This document shows, in pieces, positions 1 to 7,561 of a DNA stretch of 8,792 bases. Every line of letters begins with the position of its first letter. The stretch's first letter is position 1. The notes below the pieces were generated by a model, which saw only the letters and a list, made by a program, of their open reading frames with translations, was not told where the DNA came from and searched no databases. The position numbers and the translations under genes were made by a program. The DNA comes from an uncultured Enterobacter sp. (GTDB lineage Bacteria > Pseudomonadota > Gammaproteobacteria > Enterobacterales > Enterobacteriaceae), in assembly GCA_946477805.1 (NCBI GenBank), contig CAMKZP010000126.1, positions 1 to 8,792 of the forward strand, read 5' to 3'.

Positions 1-24
1 GCGTCAGATGTGTATAAGAGACAG
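1..24 (+). other. Nextera/Tn5 Read-1 sequencing adapter (not genomic)
   Basis: Positions 6-24 are exactly the 19-base Tn5 mosaic end AGATGTGTATAAGAGACAG. Positions 1-5 (GCGTC) are the last bases of the Nextera Read-1 primer arm. The same sequence is present in reverse complement at the other end of the window. Genomic sequence starts at 25. This is library construction sequence, not a transposon in the organism. Confidence 0.98.
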
Positions 25-280
25 ATTGTATAGAGGGTTGTTTTGAAAATAGTTGCGATATTTTGTCTTTAATTTCAGAAGGATGAAATAAAGTGATTTA
101 CGTCTTTGATAAATACACCCTTATCGTAAATGTGTATTTTGTGATCTCGTGCACGCTTTGTCGCCAACGTTTTCGCGCTGTTTGCAGTTTTGCCTGAAGG
201 CTGGCGTGAATGACAAAAGTTAAAAAATAGCGGTGGGGAAAAATATTTAAACATTTATTCACCTTTTCGCTACTTAATGT

Positions 281-308
281 TTGAAATCACGGGTACGCAC
301 CGTATAAT
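281..308 (+). promoter_or_regulatory. sigma-70 promoter, distal atp promoter
   Basis: A -35 box TTGAAA (281-286, 5 of 6 consensus) is followed after 16 bases by a perfect -10 box TATAAT (303-308). Transcription would start near 315, about 84 bases before the atpI start codon. Similar sequence lies upstream of E. coli atpI, where more than one promoter has been described. The match to consensus is seen directly; its use in vivo is inferred. Confidence 0.7.
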
Positions 309-326
309 TTGACCGCTTTTTGATGC

Positions 327-358
327 TTGACTCTGAGCCTTAAAGGACGTTTTATACG
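327..358 (+). promoter_or_regulatory. sigma-70 promoter, proximal atp promoter
   Basis: The -35 box TTGACT lies at 327-332. The -10 region is the T/A-rich stretch 350-358; the best hexamer at a 17-base spacing is TTTTAT (350-355), and TATACG (353-358) is an alternative at a 20-base spacing. The segment from here to atpI matches the main E. coli atp promoter region as I recall it. Start of transcription is expected near 362-366, giving a short leader of about 35 bases before atpI. Confidence 0.7.
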
Positions 359-398
359 ACTCGCGGCATACCTCGAAGGGAGCAGGAGTAAAAACGTG

Positions 399-779
399 AT
401 GTCTGTGTCGCTCTTGAGTAGAAACGTTGCTCGTAAGCTTCTGTTCATTCAGTTTCTGGCCGTGATAGCAAGTGGACTGCTGTTTAGCCTCAAAGACCCC
501 TTCTGGGGCATCTCCGCAGTGTGTGGAGGAGTGGCGGTTGTTCTGCCAAACATGTTGTTTATGATTTTTGCCTGGCGTCATCAGGCGCATACACCCGCCA
601 AAGGCCGCGTGGCCTGGTCCTTCGCTCTCGGCGAAGTGTGTAAGGTGTTGCTGACCTTTGCTCTACTGGTGATGGCGCTGGCGGTTTTCAAAGTGGTATT
701 CATGCCGCTGATAGCTACGTGGGTTTTGGTGCTGGTGGTACAAGTTCTGGCTCCAGCTGTAATCAATAACAAAGGGTAA
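399..779 (+). CDS. atpI: ATP synthase accessory subunit I
   Basis: This is a small hydrophobic inner-membrane protein encoded first in the operon. It is not part of the final enzyme; in other bacteria AtpI has been linked to assembly of the c-ring, and mutants in E. coli are mild. The 126-residue product starts MSVSLLSRNVARKLL and ends APAVINNKG, the same length and ends as E. coli AtpI, and has about four membrane-spanning stretches. The start is ATG 399, with AGGAG at 384-388 ten bases upstream. A GTG directly before it (396-398) has the more usual 7-base spacing and could be a second start, adding one residue. A longer frame opening at TTG 327 is rejected because that codon is the -35 box. 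The stop lies 8 bases before atpB. Confidence 0.93.
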   Translation: MSVSLLSRNVARKLLFIQFLAVIASGLLFSLKDPFWGISAVCGGVAVVLPNMLFMIFAWRHQAHTPAKGRVAWSFALGEVCKVLLTFALLVMALAVFKVVFMPLIATWVLVLVVQVLAPAVINNKG

Positions 780-787
780 AAGGCATC

Positions 788-1603
<816 letters not shown>

Positions 1604-1624
1604 TTTTTTACCAACACTACTACG

Positions 1625-1652
1625 TTTTAATTGAAACAAACTGGAGACTGTC
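1625..1652 (+). promoter_or_regulatory. atpE translational enhancer and ribosome binding site
   Basis: The A/U-rich tract TTTTAATTGAAACAAA (1625-1640) sits just before GGAG (1643-1646), six bases from the atpE ATG. It matches the E. coli atpE translation-initiation region, known to raise ribosome loading so that subunit c can be made in the roughly tenfold excess the c-ring needs. The match is seen in the sequence; function is carried over from E. coli. Confidence 0.85.
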
Positions 1653-1892
<240 letters not shown>

Positions 1893-1940
1893 TAGTAGTT
1901 TTAAAACCCCAAGCCACAGAAATTAAAGAGGTATTGTGCT

Positions 1941-2411
1941 GTGAACATGAACGCAACAATCCTCGGCCAGGCCATCGCGTTTATTCTCTTTGTCTGGTTC
2001 TGCATGAAGTATGTATGGCCGCCTTTAATGGCAGCCATCGAAAAACGTCAGAAAGAAATTGCTGACGGTCTGGCTTCTGCAGAACGCGCTAAGAAAGATT
2101 TGGACCTTGCACAGGCCAACGCGACAGACCAGCTGAAAAAAGCGAAAGCGGAAGCTCAGGTAATCATTGAACAGGCTAACAAACGCCGTTCTCAGATCCT
2201 GGACGAAGCCAAAGCTGAAGCAGAACAGGAACGTACTAAGATCGTGACACAAGCTCAGGCTGAAATTGATGCTGAGCGTAAACGTGCTCGTGAAGAACTG
2301 CGTAAGCAGGTTGCGATTCTGGCTGTTGCTGGCGCCGAGAAGATCATCGAACGTTCCGTGGATGAAGCTGCTAACAGCGACATCGTGGACAAACTTGTCG
2401 CTGAACTGTAA
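1941..2411 (+). CDS. atpF: F1Fo ATP synthase subunit b
   Basis: Subunit b forms, as a dimer, the peripheral stalk that holds F1 still while the rotor turns. The product has 156 residues. One N-terminal membrane helix (about residues 5-25, through FILFVWFCMKYVW) is followed by a long charged Ala/Glu/Lys/Arg-rich helix with the right-handed coiled-coil character of the family. The C-terminus (VDKLVAEL) binds the delta subunit. The start is GTG 1941, as in E. coli: AAGAGG (1926-1931) lies 9 bases before it but 15 from the in-frame ATG at 1947. The 48-base gap to atpE contains the short palindrome GTTTTAAAAC (1898-1907). Confidence 0.97.
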   Translation: MNMNATILGQAIAFILFVWFCMKYVWPPLMAAIEKRQKEIADGLASAERAKKDLDLAQANATDQLKKAKAEAQVIIEQANKRRSQILDEAKAEAEQERTKIVTQAQAEIDAERKRAREELRKQVAILAVAGAEKIIERSVDEAANSDIVDKLVAEL

Positions 2412-2425
2412 GGAGGGAGGGGCTG

Positions 2426-2959
2426 ATGTCTGAATTTGTTACGGTAGCTCGCCCCTACGCCAAAGCAGCTTTTGACTTTGCTGTCGAACACCAAAATGTC
2501 GATCGCTGGCAGGATATGCTGGCGTTTGCCGCTGAGGTGACGAAAAACGAACAAATGGCCGAGCTGCTGTCTGGTGCATTAGCACCTGATACCCTCGCCG
2601 CGTCGTTTATCGCCGTGTGCGGAGAGCAACTGGATGCCAACGGCCAGAACCTGATTAAGGTGATGGCAGAAAATGGTCGTCTTCGTGTGCTCCCGGATGT
2701 TCTCGAGCAGTTTGAGCACTTACGTGCGCTGAGTGAAGCTACTGCTGAAGTCGAAGTGACTTCTGCGACTGAACTGAGTACCGAACAGCTTGCGAAAATC
2801 ACCGCTGCGATGGAAAAACGTCTGTCACGCAAAGTTAAGCTGAATTGCAAAATCGATAAGTCTGTAATGGCAGGCGTAATCATCCGCTCGGGTGATATGG
2901 TCATTGATGGCAGCGTACGCGGCCGTCTTGAACGCCTTGCAGACGTCTTGCAGTCTTAA
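2426..2959 (+). CDS. atpH: F1Fo ATP synthase subunit delta
   Basis: Delta caps F1 and joins the alpha subunits to the b dimer (OSCP family). The product has 177 residues, the E. coli length. An N-terminal helical domain (starting MSEFVTVARPYAKAAFDFAV) binds alpha, and a C-terminal domain with the conserved SVMAGVIIRSGDMVIDGSVRGRL binds b. AGGAGG at 2411-2416 overlaps the last base of the atpF stop and lies 9 bases before ATG. The 14-base gap and overlapping signal suggest coupled translation. Confidence 0.97.
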   Translation: MSEFVTVARPYAKAAFDFAVEHQNVDRWQDMLAFAAEVTKNEQMAELLSGALAPDTLAASFIAVCGEQLDANGQNLIKVMAENGRLRVLPDVLEQFEHLRALSEATAEVEVTSATELSTEQLAKITAAMEKRLSRKVKLNCKIDKSVMAGVIIRSGDMVIDGSVRGRLERLADVLQS

Positions 2960-2971
2960 GGGGACTGGAGC

Positions 2972-4513
2972 ATGCAACTGAATTCCACCGAAATCAGCGA
3001 ACTGATCAAGCAGCGCATTGCTCAGTTCAATGTTGTGAGTGAAGCTCACAACGAAGGTACTATTGTTTCTGTAAGTGACGGTGTTATCCGCATCCACGGC
3101 CTGGCCGATTGTATGCAGGGTGAGATGATTTCCCTGCCGGGTAACCGTTACGCTATCGCACTGAACCTGGAGCGCGACTCCGTAGGTGCCGTTGTGATGG
3201 GCCCATATGCTGACCTTGCCGAAGGCATGAAGGTTAAGTGTACTGGCCGTATTCTGGAAGTGCCGGTTGGCCGTGGCCTGCTGGGCCGCGTGGTTAACAC
3301 CCTGGGTGCGCCAATCGACGGTAAAGGTCCGGTTGAGCACGATGGCTTCTCTCCAATCGAAGTTATCGCGCCGGGCGTTATCGACCGTCAGTCCGTTGAT
3401 CAGCCAGTACAGACGGGCTATAAGTCCGTTGATGCCATGATCCCAATCGGTCGTGGCCAGCGTGAACTGATCATCGGTGACCGTCAGACCGGTAAAACCG
3501 CGATGGCAATCGATGCCATCATCAACCAGCGCGACTCCGGCATCAAATGCGTGTACGTGGCTATCGGCCAGAAAGCGTCCACCATTTCTAACGTGGTTCG
3601 TAAACTGGAAGAGCACGGCGCACTGGCTAACACCATCGTTGTTGTGGCGACCGCGTCTGAATCTGCTGCACTGCAATACCTGGCGCCATACGCCGGTTGC
3701 GCAATGGGCGAATACTTCCGTGACCGCGGTGAAGATGCGCTGATCGTATACGATGACCTGTCTAAACAGGCTGTTGCTTATCGTCAGGTTTCCCTGCTGC
3801 TCCGTCGTCCACCAGGACGTGAAGCATTCCCGGGCGACGTATTTTACCTCCACTCTCGTCTGCTGGAGCGTGCTTCCCGCGTTAACGCGGAATACGTCGA
3901 AAACTTCACTAAAGGTGAAGTGAAGGGTAAAACCGGTTCTCTGACCGCTCTGCCGATCATCGAAACCCAGGCGGGTGACGTTTCTGCGTTCGTTCCGACC
4001 AACGTAATCTCCATTACCGATGGTCAGATCTTCCTGGAAACTAACCTGTTTAACTCCGGTATTCGTCCGGCGGTTAACCCAGGTATCTCCGTATCCCGTG
4101 TGGGCGGTGCTGCTCAGACCAAGATCATCAAGAAACTGTCCGGTGGTATCCGTACCGCGCTGGCACAGTATCGTGAACTGGCTGCGTTCTCTCAGTTCGC
4201 ATCCGATCTGGACGAAGCAACTCGTAAACAGCTGAACCACGGTCAGAAAGTGACCGAACTGCTGAAGCAGAAACAGTACGCTCCAATGTCTGTTGCTCAG
4301 CAGGGCCTGGTGCTGTTTGCGGCTGAACGCGGTTACCTCGAAGATGTGGAACTGGCGAAAATCGGTAGCTTCGAAGCCGCTCTGCTGGCTTACGTCGACC
4401 GTGATCACGCTCCGCTGATGCAAGAGATCAACCAGACCGGTGGCTATAACGACGAAATCGAAGGCAAGCTGAAAGCTATCCTCGATTCCTTCAAAGCAAC
4501 CCAGTCCTGGTAA
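2972..4513 (+). CDS. atpA: F1 ATP synthase subunit alpha
   Basis: Alpha alternates with beta in the alpha3-beta3 ring of F1 and supplies the non-catalytic nucleotide sites. The product has 513 residues. Visible are the N-terminal beta-barrel domain (about 25-95), the Walker A motif GDRQTGKT at 169-176, a Walker B strand ending in YDD (ALIVYDDLSKQ), and Arg376 in SVSRVGG, the arginine finger that reaches into the catalytic site of beta. AAGGGG (2958-2963) lies 8 bases before ATG, overlapping the atpH stop. Codon choice is that of a highly expressed gene, with hardly any TTA, CTA or TCA codons. This leaves a very long open frame on the opposite strand that should not be annotated. Confidence 0.99.
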   Translation: MQLNSTEISELIKQRIAQFNVVSEAHNEGTIVSVSDGVIRIHGLADCMQGEMISLPGNRYAIALNLERDSVGAVVMGPYADLAEGMKVKCTGRILEVPVGRGLLGRVVNTLGAPIDGKGPVEHDGFSPIEVIAPGVIDRQSVDQPVQTGYKSVDAMIPIGRGQRELIIGDRQTGKTAMAIDAIINQRDSGIKCVYVAIGQKASTISNVVRKLEEHGALANTIVVVATASESAALQYLAPYAGCAMGEYFRDRGEDALIVYDDLSKQAVAYRQVSLLLRRPPGREAFPGDVFYLHSRLLERASRVNAEYVENFTKGEVKGKTGSLTALPIIETQAGDVSAFVPTNVISITDGQIFLETNLFNSGIRPAVNPGISVSRVGGAAQTKIIKKLSGGIRTALAQYRELAAFSQFASDLDEATRKQLNHGQKVTELLKQKQYAPMSVAQQGLVLFAAERGYLEDVELAKIGSFEAALLAYVDRDHAPLMQEINQTGGYNDEIEGKLKAILDSFKATQSW

Positions 4514-4519
4514 TCGTCC

Positions 4520-4545
4520 GGCGGCTTGTCTCACGACAAGCCGCC
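4520..4545 (+). promoter_or_regulatory. intercistronic hairpin between atpA and atpG
   Basis: The arms GGCGGCTTGTC (4520-4530) and GACAAGCCGCC (4535-4545) are perfectly complementary over 11 bp around the tetraloop TCAC. The hairpin starts 7 bases after the atpA stop and ends 7 bases before the atpG Shine-Dalgarno (GAGGAG 4553-4558). No U-tract follows, so it is not a terminator. It could slow re-initiation at atpG or protect the atpA message end, which would suit the 3:1 ratio of alpha to gamma. The structure is seen; the role is inferred. Confidence 0.75.
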
Positions 4546-4564
4546 TGGCATTGAGGAGAAGCTC

Positions 4565-5428
4565 ATGGCCGGCGCAAAAGAGATACGTAGTAAGATCGCA
4601 AGCGTCCAGAACACGCAAAAGATCACTAAAGCGATGGAGATGGTCGCCGCTTCCAAAATGCGTAAATCGCAGGATCGCATGGCGTCCAGCCGTCCTTATG
4701 CAGATACCATGCGCAAAGTGATTGGTCACCTTGCGAACGGTAATCTGGAATATAAGCACCCTTACCTGGAAGAACGCGACGTTAAGCGCGTGGGCTACCT
4801 GGTGGTGTCGACCGACCGTGGTCTGTGTGGCGGCTTGAACATTAACTTGTTCAAAAAACTGCTGGCGGATATGAAAGCATGGTCCGAGAAAGGCGTTCAG
4901 TGCGATATCGCAATGATCGGCTCTAAGGGCGTTTCTTTCTTTAACTCCGTGGGCGGGAACATTGTTGCCCAGGTGACCGGTATGGGTGATAACCCATCCC
5001 TGTCCGAACTGATCGGCCCGGTTAAAGTGATGTTGCAGGCCTACGATGAAGGCCGTCTGGACAGACTGTATGTTGTCAGCAACAAATTTATTAACACGAT
5101 GTCTCAGGTTCCAACCATCACTCAGATGTTGCCGTTACCGGCTTCAGAAGATGACGAGTTGAAGCAAAAAGCCTGGGATTACCTGTATGAACCCGATCCG
5201 AAACCGCTGCTGGATACCCTGCTGCGTCGTTACGTTGAATCACAGGTTTATCAGGGCGTAGTTGAAAACCTGGCCAGCGAGCAGGCCGCACGTATGGTGG
5301 CGATGAAAGCCGCGACCGACAATGGCGGCAGCCTGATTAAAGAGCTGCAGTTGGTATACAACAAAGCTCGTCAGGCCAGCATTACTCAGGAACTCACCGA
5401 GATCGTCGGTGGTGCATCCGCGGTATAA
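4565..5428 (+). CDS. atpG: F1 ATP synthase subunit gamma
   Basis: Gamma is the central rotor shaft inside the alpha3-beta3 ring. The product has 287 residues, the E. coli length. The N-terminal (MAGAKEIRSKIASVQNTQKI) and C-terminal (ending QELTEIVGGASAV) helices form the coiled coil of the shaft, and a Rossmann-like domain with STDRGLCGGLNINLFK lies between. The start is ATG 4565, with GAGGAG (4553-4558) six bases upstream. A longer frame from TTG 4526 is rejected because it would initiate inside the perfect hairpin 4520-4545 and adds residues the family lacks. The gap to atpA is 51 bases, the longest in the operon. Confidence 0.97.
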   Translation: MAGAKEIRSKIASVQNTQKITKAMEMVAASKMRKSQDRMASSRPYADTMRKVIGHLANGNLEYKHPYLEERDVKRVGYLVVSTDRGLCGGLNINLFKKLLADMKAWSEKGVQCDIAMIGSKGVSFFNSVGGNIVAQVTGMGDNPSLSELIGPVKVMLQAYDEGRLDRLYVVSNKFINTMSQVPTITQMLPLPASEDDELKQKAWDYLYEPDPKPLLDTLLRRYVESQVYQGVVENLASEQAARMVAMKAATDNGGSLIKELQLVYNKARQASITQELTEIVGGASAV

Positions 5429-5454
5429 CCAGGTTAATTCGTAGAGGATTCAAG

Positions 5455-6837
5455 ATGGCTACTGGAAAAATTGTCCAGGTAATCGGCGCCGTGGTTGACG
5501 TCGAGTTCCCTCAGGATGCCGTACCGCGCGTGTACGATGCTCTTGAGGTACAGAATGGTAACGAGAGCCTGGTGCTGGAAGTTCAGCAGCAGCTCGGTGG
5601 TGGTATCGTGCGTACCATCGCAATGGGTTCTTCCGACGGTCTGCGTCGTGGTCTGGAAGTCAAAGACCTTGAGCACCCGATCGAAGTCCCGGTAGGTAAA
5701 GCAACGCTGGGTCGTATCATGAACGTATTGGGTCAACCAATCGACATGAAAGGCGACATCGGTGAAGAAGAGCGTTGGGCTATCCACCGCGCAGCACCTT
5801 CCTACGAAGAGCTGTCTAGCTCTCAGGAACTGCTGGAAACCGGCATCAAAGTTATCGACCTGATGTGTCCGTTTGCGAAGGGCGGTAAAGTTGGTCTGTT
5901 CGGTGGTGCGGGTGTAGGTAAAACCGTAAACATGATGGAGCTGATCCGTAACATCGCGATCGAACACTCCGGTTACTCCGTGTTTGCGGGCGTAGGTGAA
6001 CGTACTCGTGAGGGTAACGACTTCTACCACGAAATGACCGACTCCAACGTTCTGGATAAAGTTTCCCTGGTTTACGGCCAGATGAACGAGCCACCAGGAA
6101 ACCGTCTGCGCGTTGCGCTGACCGGCCTGACTATGGCTGAGAAGTTCCGTGACGAAGGTCGTGATGTTCTGCTGTTCGTTGATAACATCTACCGTTACAC
6201 CCTGGCCGGTACCGAAGTATCTGCGCTGCTGGGTCGTATGCCTTCTGCGGTAGGTTATCAGCCTACGCTGGCGGAAGAGATGGGTGTTCTTCAGGAACGT
6301 ATCACCTCTACCAAAACCGGTTCTATCACCTCCGTTCAGGCGGTGTACGTACCTGCGGATGACTTGACTGACCCATCACCAGCCACCACCTTTGCGCACT
6401 TAGATGCAACCGTGGTACTGAGCCGTCAGATCGCGTCTCTGGGTATCTACCCGGCCGTTGACCCGCTGGACTCCACCAGCCGTCAGCTGGATCCACTGGT
6501 TGTGGGTCAGGAACACTACGACACCGCGCGTGGCGTACAGTCCCTGCTGCAGCGTTATCAGGAACTGAAAGACATCATCGCCATCCTGGGTATGGATGAG
6601 CTGTCTGAAGAAGACAAACTGGTGGTAGCTCGCGCGCGTAAGATCCAGCGCTTCCTGTCCCAGCCGTTCTTCGTTGCGGAAGTATTCACCGGTTCTCCGG
6701 GTAAATACGTTTCCCTGAAAGACACCATCCGTGGCTTTAAAGGCATCATGGAAGGCGAATACGATCACCTGCCGGAGCAGGCGTTCTACATGGTTGGTTC
6801 CATCGACGAAGCCGTGGAAAAAGCCAAAAAACTTTAA
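5455..6837 (+). CDS. atpD: F1 ATP synthase subunit beta (catalytic)
   Basis: Beta carries the three catalytic sites that make ATP from ADP and phosphate. The product has 460 residues, the E. coli length. Visible are the N-terminal beta-barrel, the Walker A motif GGAGVGKT at 150-157, GERTREG with the catalytic Glu just after it, the Walker B strand LLFVDNIYR, and the DELSEED lever at 381-387 that pushes on gamma and contacts epsilon. AGAGGA (5443-5448) lies six bases before ATG, and the gap to atpG is 26 bases. Codon use is strongly biased toward preferred codons. No unusual residues were noticed. Confidence 0.99.
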   Translation: MATGKIVQVIGAVVDVEFPQDAVPRVYDALEVQNGNESLVLEVQQQLGGGIVRTIAMGSSDGLRRGLEVKDLEHPIEVPVGKATLGRIMNVLGQPIDMKGDIGEEERWAIHRAAPSYEELSSSQELLETGIKVIDLMCPFAKGGKVGLFGGAGVGKTVNMMELIRNIAIEHSGYSVFAGVGERTREGNDFYHEMTDSNVLDKVSLVYGQMNEPPGNRLRVALTGLTMAEKFRDEGRDVLLFVDNIYRYTLAGTEVSALLGRMPSAVGYQPTLAEEMGVLQERITSTKTGSITSVQAVYVPADDLTDPSPATTFAHLDATVVLSRQIASLGIYPAVDPLDSTSRQLDPLVVGQEHYDTARGVQSLLQRYQELKDIIAILGMDELSEEDKLVVARARKIQRFLSQPFFVAEVFTGSPGKYVSLKDTIRGFKGIMEGEYDHLPEQAFYMVGSIDEAVEKAKKL

Positions 6838-6857
6838 CGCCTTAATCGGAGGGTGAT

Positions 6858-7277
6858 ATGGCAATGACTTACCACCTGGACGTCGTCAGCGCAGAGCAAC
6901 AAATGTTCTCTGGTCTGGTCGAGAAAATCCAGGTAACGGGTAGTGAAGGTGAACTGGGTATTTTCCCGGGTCACGCACCGCTGCTCACCGCCATTAAGCC
7001 TGGTATGATCCGCATCGTTAAACAGTTCGGTCATGAAGAGTTTATCTATCTGTCTGGCGGCATTCTTGAAGTGCAGCCTGGCAGTGTGACCGTTCTGGCC
7101 GATACCGCTATCCGTGGACAGGATCTCGACGAAGCGCGAGCCCTGGAATCGAAGCGTAAGGCTGAAGAGCACATTAGCAGCTCTCATGGTGACGTGGATT
7201 ACGCTCAGGCGTCTGCGGAGCTGGCCAAAGCGATCGCGAAACTGCGCGTTATCGAGTTGACCAAAAAAGCGATGTAA
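6858..7277 (+). CDS. atpC: F1 ATP synthase subunit epsilon
   Basis: Epsilon binds gamma and the c-ring at the foot of the rotor and inhibits ATP hydrolysis when its C-terminal helices extend. The product has 139 residues, the E. coli length. The N-terminal beta-sandwich (about 1-85, with EGELGIFPGHAPLLTAIKPG) is followed by the two-helix C-terminal domain (about 90-139, ending ELTKKAM). GGAGG (6848-6852) lies five bases before ATG, 20 bases after atpD. It is the last gene of the operon; the terminator begins 21 bases after the stop. Confidence 0.98.
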   Translation: MAMTYHLDVVSAEQQMFSGLVEKIQVTGSEGELGIFPGHAPLLTAIKPGMIRIVKQFGHEEFIYLSGGILEVQPGSVTVLADTAIRGQDLDEARALESKRKAEEHISSSHGDVDYAQASAELAKAIAKLRVIELTKKAM

Positions 7278-7298
7278 CACCGGCTTGAAAAGCTCAAA

Positions 7299-7328
7299 AG
7301 CCAGTCTGGTTTCAGACTGGCTTTTTTT
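7299..7328 (+). terminator. intrinsic terminator of the atp operon
   Basis: A perfect 10-bp stem, AGCCAGTCTG (7299-7308) and CAGACTGGCT (7313-7322), encloses the loop GTTT and runs into seven T residues (7322-7328). A run of A before the stem gives a shorter U-tract on the other strand, so it may also stop transcripts arriving from the convergent lyase gene. Confidence 0.95.
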
Positions 7329-7373
7329 ATGGCTTCGTTTCAGGAAAAGTGAAACTGAAAAGCTGTTTTAATA

Positions 7374-7395
7374 TTTTGTGATTTACATCACAAAA
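7374..7395. promoter_or_regulatory. CRP binding site 1
   Basis: TTTTGTGAT (7374-7382) and ATCACAAAA (7387-7395) are perfect 9-base arms around TTAC. The core TGTGA-N6-TCACA (7377-7392) is the full consensus for cAMP-CRP. The centre (7384.5) lies about 50 bases upstream of the start predicted from the promoter 7399-7427, which is not one of the classical activating distances (41.5 or 61.5). Either the real start differs or the mechanism is not simple activation. Confidence 0.82.
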
Positions 7396-7398
7396 ATG

Positions 7399-7427
7399 TT
7401 GATCGGTTAAAAAATGAGGCGTAGACT
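7399..7427 (+). promoter_or_regulatory. candidate sigma-70 promoter for the 23-codon frame
   Basis: TTGATC (7399-7404, 4 of 6) and TAGACT (7422-7427, 4 of 6) are separated by an optimal 17 bases. Transcription would begin near 7434, inside CRP site 2 and about 47 bases before the small reading frame. Both boxes are only moderate, as expected for a regulated promoter. No other good promoter is seen between the atp terminator and the small frame. Confidence 0.5.
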
Positions 7428-7431
7428 TGTT

Positions 7432-7453
7432 TTTTGTGAAGTGTGTCACAAAA
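7432..7453. promoter_or_regulatory. CRP binding site 2
   Basis: TTTTGTGA (7432-7439) and TCACAAAA (7446-7453) are the same perfect 8-base arms as in site 1, around AGTGTG. The centre is 7442.5, 58 bp from site 1. It would cover the predicted transcription start of the promoter at 7399-7427, a position that would block RNA polymerase. In RNA the same arms could form a hairpin at the 5' end of the transcript. Confidence 0.78.
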
Positions 7454-7480
7454 CAAACCTCAATAAATCAGGATGCCATC

Positions 7481-7552
7481 ATGAAACTGGTCAACAAAAT
7501 CATCGCTCTCTTCAGCAACATGAACGTCTCTTTCGGTACGTTCAACCACTAA
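7481..7552 (+). CDS. candidate small protein, 23 residues
   Basis: This frame has ATG start and TAA stop and encodes a 23-residue peptide beginning MKLVNKIIALFSNM and ending GTFNH. I do not recognise it. Support for translation: AGGA (7470-7473) lies 7 bases before ATG; every codon is a commonly used one (AAA, CTG, AAC, ATC, TTC, GGT); and two CRP sites and a candidate promoter lie directly upstream. Residues 2-14 alternate hydrophobic and polar in a way that could make a short amphipathic membrane-binding helix, with two Lys near the N-terminus. The general form recalls E. coli AzuC, a small amphipathic protein made from a CRP-controlled dual-function RNA, but I see no clear sequence match. 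It could also be a chance frame within a small RNA. Confidence 0.5.
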   Translation: MKLVNKIIALFSNMNVSFGTFNH

Positions 7553-7561
7553 TTCGCTGAA

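Larger units (their letters stand above)
25..398. other. gene-free leader upstream of the atp operon
   Basis: This 374-base stretch is AT-rich and has stops in all frames, with no open frame that resembles a protein. In E. coli the gene upstream of atpI is rsmG (gidB), separated from it by a long intergenic region. No rsmG coding sequence is recognisable here, so its end must lie before the window. The right third holds two promoters described separately. The left part holds two interleaved inverted repeats (ATTTACG 96-102 with CGTAAAT 125-131; AAATACAC 111-118 with GTGTATTT 132-139). I see no RNA gene. Confidence 0.8.

Noticed and set aside
140..155. CRP-like TGTGA-N6-GCACG in the atp leader
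   Set aside because: Only one half-site is good (right half 3 of 5) and it lies far from both promoters.
255..263. DnaA-box-like TTATTCACC near the presumed oriC region
   Set aside because: It has one mismatch to TTATNCACA in an AT-rich stretch, with no cluster of further boxes; chance is likely.
327..398. Upstream TTG start extending atpI by 24 codons
   Set aside because: The codon is part of the -35 box TTGACT, so it lies before the expected transcript start of the proximal promoter. AGGAG at 384-388 serves 396/399.
4526..4564. Upstream TTG start extending atpG by 13 codons
   Set aside because: It lies inside a perfect hairpin, has no ribosome binding site, and the family begins at the ATG at 4565.
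2825..4759. A 644-codon open frame on the - strand opposite atpA
   Set aside because: It uses the same codon boundaries as atpH, atpA and atpG, so its stops would be the sense codons TTA, CTA and TCA. Highly expressed genes avoid these, which leaves the antisense frame open. The product resembles no known family. The frame opposite atpD (5434-6030) has the same cause.
7399..7412. FNR-like half-site TTGAT overlapping the candidate promoter
   Set aside because: The second half-site does not match ATCAA; the TTGAT is adequately explained as part of the -35 box.
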